This document shows positions 7,026-10,576 of a DNA stretch of 10,576 nt, piece by piece. The DNA is from an uncultured Prevotella sp. (GTDB lineage Bacteria > Bacteroidota > Bacteroidia > Bacteroidales > Bacteroidaceae), in assembly GCA_900556795.1 (NCBI GenBank), contig USQD01000050.1, positions 1-10,576 on the forward strand, in the 5' to 3' direction. Position 1 is the stretch's first letter, and each line of letters opens with the position of its first letter. The notes beneath the pieces are model-generated. The model saw only the letters and a program-made list of their open reading frames with translations. It searched no databases and was not told where the DNA came from. The translations under genes were made by a program, and so were the position numbers.

Positions 7026-7559
7026 TTATTCTTTCGTCTTGTGTTTGGCAAGAAATTTGATGACGCCTTGTCTTACGGAACCTAATCCGAACTCTTCGGG
7101 ATGAATGGCTTTGAGCGGTATCCAATAGGATTCTTCTGCATCGTCCATTGCTTCAACGTGAGAAAGGTCTTTTACCTTGACTATATAGAACATATCCAGT
7201 GTATGGACAAGGAAGCCGGAGTAGAGGTAAAGGTTAGGGATGCTGAACTGATAGTTTACTTCTTTAGCGTCAAGTCCTGTTTCTTCTTTTACTTCTCTAG
7301 CCACGCCTTCTTCACCGGTTTCGTCCATATCGACAAAACCACCAGGCAGGTCCAGGGTTCCTTTGGCAGGTTCGTTTTTTCTGCGAACTACCAGAAGTTC
7401 GTCTTTCTCGTTGAGGATGAAGGCTACAGTGGCGCTGCTAGGGTTGAGATAGTAGGAGAATCCACAGTCTTTGCATTTCTTGCTCTTGATGTTGTTGATT
7501 TCAAAGTTCGGAGAACCGCAAACGGGGCAAAACTTGAATTTATCTAATACGTGATCCAT
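7026..7559 (-). CDS. NUDIX hydrolase with N-terminal zinc ribbon
   Basis: A 177-aa enzyme that probably hydrolyses a nucleoside diphosphate linked to another group; the true substrate cannot be read from sequence. A four-cysteine zinc ribbon is at C11-x2-C14 and C29-x2-C32 (CPVC, CKDC). The NUDIX domain follows (about 42-170) with a complete box: G74-x5-E80-x7-R88-E89-V90-x-E92-E93-x-G95-L96, whose glutamates bind the divalent metal. A zinc ribbon followed by NUDIX recalls NudC-type NADH pyrophosphatases, but the protein is shorter and I do not see the SQPWPFPxS motif of NudC, so NADH specificity is not supported. It lies 62 bp after the esterase and 106 bp before topA. Its own promoter is unclear; a GATCTTTG near-match at 7597-7604 is the only candidate. 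Confidence 0.92.
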   Translation of the reverse strand: MDHVLDKFKFCPVCGSPNFEINNIKSKKCKDCGFSYYLNPSSATVAFILNEKDELLVVRRKNEPAKGTLDLPGGFVDMDETGEEGVAREVKEETGLDAKEVNYQFSIPNLYLYSGFLVHTLDMFYIVKVKDLSHVEAMDDAEESYWIPLKAIHPEEFGLGSVRQGVIKFLAKHKTKE

Positions 7560-7576
7560 AATGTTATATTAAAGAA

Positions 7577-7609
7577 CGGTCGGTCTTTGAATTACACAAA
7601 GATCGACCG
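7577..7609 (-). terminator. intrinsic-type terminator hairpin after the esterase gene
   Basis: CGGTCGGTCTTTG (7577-7589) and CAAAGATCGACCG (7597-7609) pair over 13 positions with a single mismatch (G-U possible in the minus transcript) around a 7-nt loop. The stem begins 12 nt after the esterase stop codon. The minus strand continues as TTCTTTAATATAAC, a loosely U-rich tail. Position and stability fit transcription termination of the esterase mRNA ahead of the NUDIX gene. Confidence 0.65.
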
Positions 7610-7621
7610 CTATGTTATTAA

Positions 7622-9076
7622 TTACCAATTGTCTGTACGGAAAGGGAAGAGTGGAAGCCCACCTGCGTTGGCCATGTTGCCAAGCTGGAAGTTGCGAAAG
7701 CAATAGCGCAAAGCTATAGGCTTCTTTACCTCTGGGCTGGTTACGATGATGCACTCGTTCCAAGGGTCATTGCCTGGTTGCCAGAAATGCTTGGCTGTAG
7801 CCTTATGGAATACCTTGTCCTCGCCTGCTACTTCAAAGCCCTGAATATCTGCAAAGCGATTGTAGGCTCCGTAGGTGTTGTCGAAGTGAACTTTCACGGT
7901 GTCCCCTACAATCTTCATCTCCTTGAAGGTCATGCTTTCGCTGAAGAGTCCTTTCACTCCGTAGGTCTTACTGAGTGCCTGGAGGGCAAGACGTTCGCCT
8001 ATAGGCTGTTTCTGGCAAGGGTGAATCTGTTCCGCTTCGTATGGGTACACCAAATCCTCGGTGCATACGATGCCACTGTTAGGGATAACCTTTGTTGCAT
8101 TAAACTGCTGCTCGCGAAGTCTTGGTCCCCAGTCTCCATTGATGTCTCCATTATGATAAGGAGCAATCTGAACGAAGTAGAATGGTAACTCTCCTTGTTT
8201 AAAATCACGACGCCATTGAGCTACGAGGTCGGCAAGGCGCTGGGTATATTGTCCGGCAGGATCGCCAACGTTAGAACAGCCTTGGTAGAAGAGAATACCC
8301 TTTACACTGTAGTTGAGGATTGGATGGAAGGTTCCGTTGCCCCAGAGAAGAGGGTAGAGGAAGTCCCACTTGAACTTAGGATTCTTCGTCATCTTGATGG
8401 AATCGAGATCTTCCTTCGTGTTCTTCTTCAGATAGTCACGGTCGAGCCAGCTCTCAACTCGGCTTCCGCCCTTGTTCGCCATCACCAGTCCCACAGGCAC
8501 ATTTAGCGCCTTGTTTACCACCTGCGCAAAGAAATAGCCGGTGGCAGAAGCGTCGCCCACGGTTTCAGGGCTGATGACCTTCCATTCGCAGTTGGCATCG
8601 TCCAGCGGCTTGCTGCTCATCACGCTAGGAATCTTAACGTAGTGAACATCCTTGTACTGATTGGCTTCAAGTACCGCCTTGTTGTATCCTTCGACAGGAC
8701 AGTTGCCGAATCCTTTTACGGGCATCTCCATGTTGCTTTGACCAGCACAAACCCAAACTTCTCCAGCAAGAACATTGTTGATGGTAGTCTTTTCGCCATC
8801 ATCAAATGTAATAGAGAGCGGTGTGTAGCTAGCCTTGGGAGTCAAGACTTTGACAGCCCATTTGCCGTCCTTCCCAGTTTGGGTAGAATAAATTTTTGAA
8901 GACCATGAGGTGCTTACCTTTACTGTTGTGCCTGGCTTGTCCCAGCCCCAAAGGCTGGCTTCTGAATCTTGTTGGATAATCATGTTGTCACCTAAGATAT
9001 GTGGCAACTTTACTTTAGCCTGTGCTCCTGTCGTGATAAGAGCCAAAGCTGCTAATGCTAAAAATTTCTTATTCAT
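7622..9076 (-). CDS. secreted sialate O-acetylesterase-type carbohydrate esterase (SGNH/SASA family)
   Basis: A 484-aa enzyme likely to remove O-acetyl groups from sialic acid or other glycans. An N-terminal signal peptide is clear: MNKKF, a hydrophobic run, then GAQA, with cleavage probably after residue 20; there is no lipobox, so periplasmic or secreted. A beta-rich N-terminal segment (about 21-105, LGDNMIIQQDSEASLWGWDKPG) is typical of the bacterial family. The catalytic region starts at GEVWVCAGQSNMEMPV with nucleophile S114. ANKGGSRVESW (200-210) and QIHP with H352, preceded by E349, complete the expected active site. The usual YQGES block reads YQGCSN (264-269). The lipoprotein gene lies 128 bp upstream and no TAnnTTTG element is seen between them. 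No sialidase or SusC/D pair is present here, so the substrate is not settled; xylan or pectin acetyl groups are alternatives. Confidence 0.88.
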   Translation of the reverse strand: MNKKFLALAALALITTGAQAKVKLPHILGDNMIIQQDSEASLWGWDKPGTTVKVSTSWSSKIYSTQTGKDGKWAVKVLTPKASYTPLSITFDDGEKTTINNVLAGEVWVCAGQSNMEMPVKGFGNCPVEGYNKAVLEANQYKDVHYVKIPSVMSSKPLDDANCEWKVISPETVGDASATGYFFAQVVNKALNVPVGLVMANKGGSRVESWLDRDYLKKNTKEDLDSIKMTKNPKFKWDFLYPLLWGNGTFHPILNYSVKGILFYQGCSNVGDPAGQYTQRLADLVAQWRRDFKQGELPFYFVQIAPYHNGDINGDWGPRLREQQFNATKVIPNSGIVCTEDLVYPYEAEQIHPCQKQPIGERLALQALSKTYGVKGLFSESMTFKEMKIVGDTVKVHFDNTYGAYNRFADIQGFEVAGEDKVFHKATAKHFWQPGNDPWNECIIVTSPEVKKPIALRYCFRNFQLGNMANAGGLPLFPFRTDNW

Positions 9077-9141
9077 TTTTTAGTGTTTAAAGTTTATTGT
9101 TGTTTATATCAGTTGTCTTATAGAGCGAAATCAATAGCTTG

Positions 9142-9191
9142 AAGCTTAAGGTTAGAAATCAGAAAATGTTCCGACTCCTAACCTTAAACTT
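9142..9191 (-). repeat. 23-bp inverted repeat forming a hairpin in the lipoprotein-esterase gap
   Basis: Arms 9142-9164 and 9169-9191 surround a 4-nt loop. As DNA, 19 of 23 positions are complementary. In the minus-strand transcript all four remaining positions become G-U wobbles, giving an unbroken 23-pair stem with loop CAUU; in a plus-strand transcript the same four would be A-C mismatches. The hairpin starts 13 nt after the lipoprotein stop codon and ends 65 nt before the esterase ATG. No U-run follows (CAAGCTATTGATTTCG), so it is not a textbook terminator; attenuation, mRNA protection or a weak terminator are possible. Nothing else is recognised in this 128-bp gap. Confidence 0.75.
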
Positions 9192-9204
9192 TTAACTACT
9201 TATA

Positions 9205-10383
9205 TTATAGAAGATTCTTGATGGCTGCGTCTATGTCTTTGATCTGAGCATCGCGAGCCTGCAAGGTGTTGTTTCTGTCAATAAGGAAGAAGGTTGGGAT
9301 GCTTTGTACATTATATAAAGTCAAGCTTTTTCCCTGAATGCCATTCTCGTCACGTACACTAATCCATGGAAGGGCTGCTGTAGATGTTTTCCAGAAGTGT
9401 TCATCTGGGTCTACTGATACCTGATAGATTTCCAGTCCTGCTGCATGATATTTGTTGTAGAGTTCGCGGAGCATCATGATGCGCTTGGTACTTTCGCTGC
9501 TTGCGAAGGCATGGAAGTCAAGCAAAACAACCTTACCCTTGAGGTCTGAGAGGCGGCGTACCTGTCCCTTGTTGTCCTGTAAGGCAAGTTCAATACAGCC
9601 GTTTACCTGAACCTTGCTGGCATCAATCTTCTGCTGAGCCATCTGATTTTCGATGATGCGGATATCCTTCATTCCTTCGATGGCTATATTGTGCAGGTTC
9701 TTGCCACGCTCTGCACCTGGGTAGTAAGTGTCCCAGCTGGTAGCAACGGCGGCGAACACCTTCACGTCTTCCTTGTTGTTGCGCGGATTGAATATGAGAG
9801 AATTCGTATTGCCGAGCTGTATAGTCTGGAAGAGAGCATAGTAAGATGAAGCCTGCATAGGAGCCTTGAAGATATAGTTCCTCTTGATATCTTGCTTGTA
9901 ATCGTTCAGCATGCGGGCCACGATGACATCTACTGAGTCAACACCGATATTCGGATTCTTAACGATGCCGTTGATGTTGCTCTGCAGCAACATCTGCTTG
10001 AGTGACAATTCCTTGATTGTATTGCAGTTCTCTGAACCTTCTACTTCATACTTGTAGCTCATCTGTGGATAAGCAGCCTTTACTGTAACCGTCTCGGTAG
10101 AGTCGATGCTGAGGTTGATGGTCTGGTTGGCGATGCGGAGTCGATAAAAATCCGGAGTGATAGAATCCATGGCGTTTTCCTGGAAGTCGAAAGCGCCATC
10201 TTCGCCCAGTTTTACGGAGTCTATTTTCACAGGACCGTTAAGACTGATATTCTCCAGATAGAGCATAGAGTCCTTAGCCTCGGTAATGTTACCGTTGATA
10301 TGAAATTTCTTGTTATTACAAGAAGTTAAAGCCAGGGCAGCTACCATAATCACTGCTGCTGAATAGAGTTTAGTTATCTTCAT
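9205..10383 (-). CDS. TlpA/thioredoxin-fold lipoprotein with DUF4369-like N-terminus, lacking the CXXC cysteines
   Basis: A 392-aa envelope protein. Residues 1-22 are a lipoprotein signal: MKITKLYSAA, a hydrophobic run, then LTSC with lipidation at C22, so it is anchored to a membrane. The ATG at 10383 is chosen because the 11 residues upstream (MQSIILQNHKF) would disrupt the signal. Residues 28-115 (INGNITEAKDSMLYLEN...) match the style of the DUF4369 beta domain common in Bacteroidales. After a helical middle (about 120-255), a thioredoxin fold occupies about 265-392: KVVLLDFHAF, the VSVDPD strand, and the cis-proline P363 in SIPTFFLID. Where TlpA proteins have WCxxC, this one has A294-SSES (295-298). 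Only C22, C120 and C263 remain. Thiol-disulphide exchange by the usual route is therefore unlikely, and a binding or scaffold role is inferred. Confidence 0.88.
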   Translation of the reverse strand: MKITKLYSAAVIMVAALALTSCNNKKFHINGNITEAKDSMLYLENISLNGPVKIDSVKLGEDGAFDFQENAMDSITPDFYRLRIANQTINLSIDSTETVTVKAAYPQMSYKYEVEGSENCNTIKELSLKQMLLQSNINGIVKNPNIGVDSVDVIVARMLNDYKQDIKRNYIFKAPMQASSYYALFQTIQLGNTNSLIFNPRNNKEDVKVFAAVATSWDTYYPGAERGKNLHNIAIEGMKDIRIIENQMAQQKIDASKVQVNGCIELALQDNKGQVRRLSDLKGKVVLLDFHAFASSESTKRIMMLRELYNKYHAAGLEIYQVSVDPDEHFWKTSTAALPWISVRDENGIQGKSLTLYNVQSIPTFFLIDRNNTLQARDAQIKDIDAAIKNLL

Positions 10384-10413
10384 GAATTTATGATTTTGCA
10401 AAATTATCGACTG

Positions 10414-10421
10414 CAAAGGTA
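10414..10421 (-). promoter_or_regulatory. Bacteroidota -7 promoter element for the lipoprotein gene
   Basis: The minus strand reads TACCTTTG, an exact TAnnTTTG match, 30 nt before the ATG at 10383, implying a leader of about 25 nt. A second match, TAATTTTG (10399-10406), lies only 15 nt before the ATG and is less likely because the leader would be very short. No clear -33 TTTG is seen at the proper distance. Confidence 0.55.
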
Positions 10422-10517
10422 GTAATAAAATTGGTAATAATGCATCTTAGATAGATAAAATATTTAAAAAAGATGAAAATAGTTGCTCATTTATTCGTTT
10501 ATTAATTATTAAAGAGG

Positions 10518-10525
10518 TATCTTTG
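10518..10525 (+). promoter_or_regulatory. candidate rightward -7 promoter element for a gene beyond the window
   Basis: TATCTTTG matches TAnnTTTG on the plus strand, within an AT-rich stretch. A TTCG at 10494-10497, 20 nt upstream, is a poor -33 candidate. The 51 nt downstream contain no start codon with an extended reading frame, so they would be a 5' leader of a divergent gene outside the window. Confidence 0.4.
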
Positions 10526-10576
10526 CAGCGTTTTAGATATTTTAGATGTTAGACAAAACAATAAGTTTTTAATTTA

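Noticed and set aside
10384..10416. Upstream ATG giving an 11-residue extension of the TlpA-like lipoprotein
   Set aside because: The extension would place non-signal residues before a clean lipoprotein signal peptide, and the -7 element at 10414-10421 overlaps that ATG, so it would not be in the transcript.

Overview
This window looks like a chromosomal segment from a Bacteroidota (order Bacteroidales) bacterium, most likely Prevotellaceae of the Prevotella/Segatella type. The reasons are: a DUF4369-like/TlpA-like lipoprotein; a secreted sialate O-acetylesterase-type enzyme; a SpeA-type arginine decarboxylase next to argB; TAnnTTTG-type -7 promoter elements ahead of topA and the lipoprotein gene; and gene starts preceded by A-rich rather than Shine-Dalgarno sequence. 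The genus is an inference from protein style, not from a database match.

All nine genes lie on the minus strand, so the order of transcription runs from high to low coordinates. The right end (10384-10576) is a non-coding promoter region with a leftward -7 element for the lipoprotein gene and a candidate rightward one for a gene beyond the edge. Two cell-envelope genes follow: a thioredoxin-fold lipoprotein that has lost its CXXC cysteines (9205-10383) and a secreted SGNH-type sialate O-acetylesterase (7622-9076). A 23-bp hairpin sits in the gap between them. A terminator-like hairpin closes the esterase gene.

The middle is a housekeeping run: a zinc-ribbon NUDIX hydrolase (7026-7559), DNA topoisomerase I (topA, 4592-6919), shikimate kinase (aroK, 4011-4538), biosynthetic arginine decarboxylase (speA, 2051-3943) and acetylglutamate kinase (argB, 1181-1954). 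AroK feeds chorismate synthesis, ArgB is an early step towards arginine, and SpeA draws arginine off to agmatine and polyamines. The speA-argB gap carries two short arrays of 7-bp repeats.

The left end is a two-gene regulatory unit: an ECF sigma factor (600-1115) overlapping by 11 bp a small single-pass membrane protein (110-610) that is probably its anti-sigma partner. A GTAAC-N16-CGTC element upstream suggests the sigma factor drives its own transcription.

I see no mobile element, CRISPR array, tRNA/rRNA, phage gene or defence cassette, and no convincing new multi-gene system. The points most worth checking are the cysteine-free thioredoxin-like lipoprotein, the strand-polarised 23-bp hairpin, the heptamer arrays before argB, and the sigma/membrane-protein pair.
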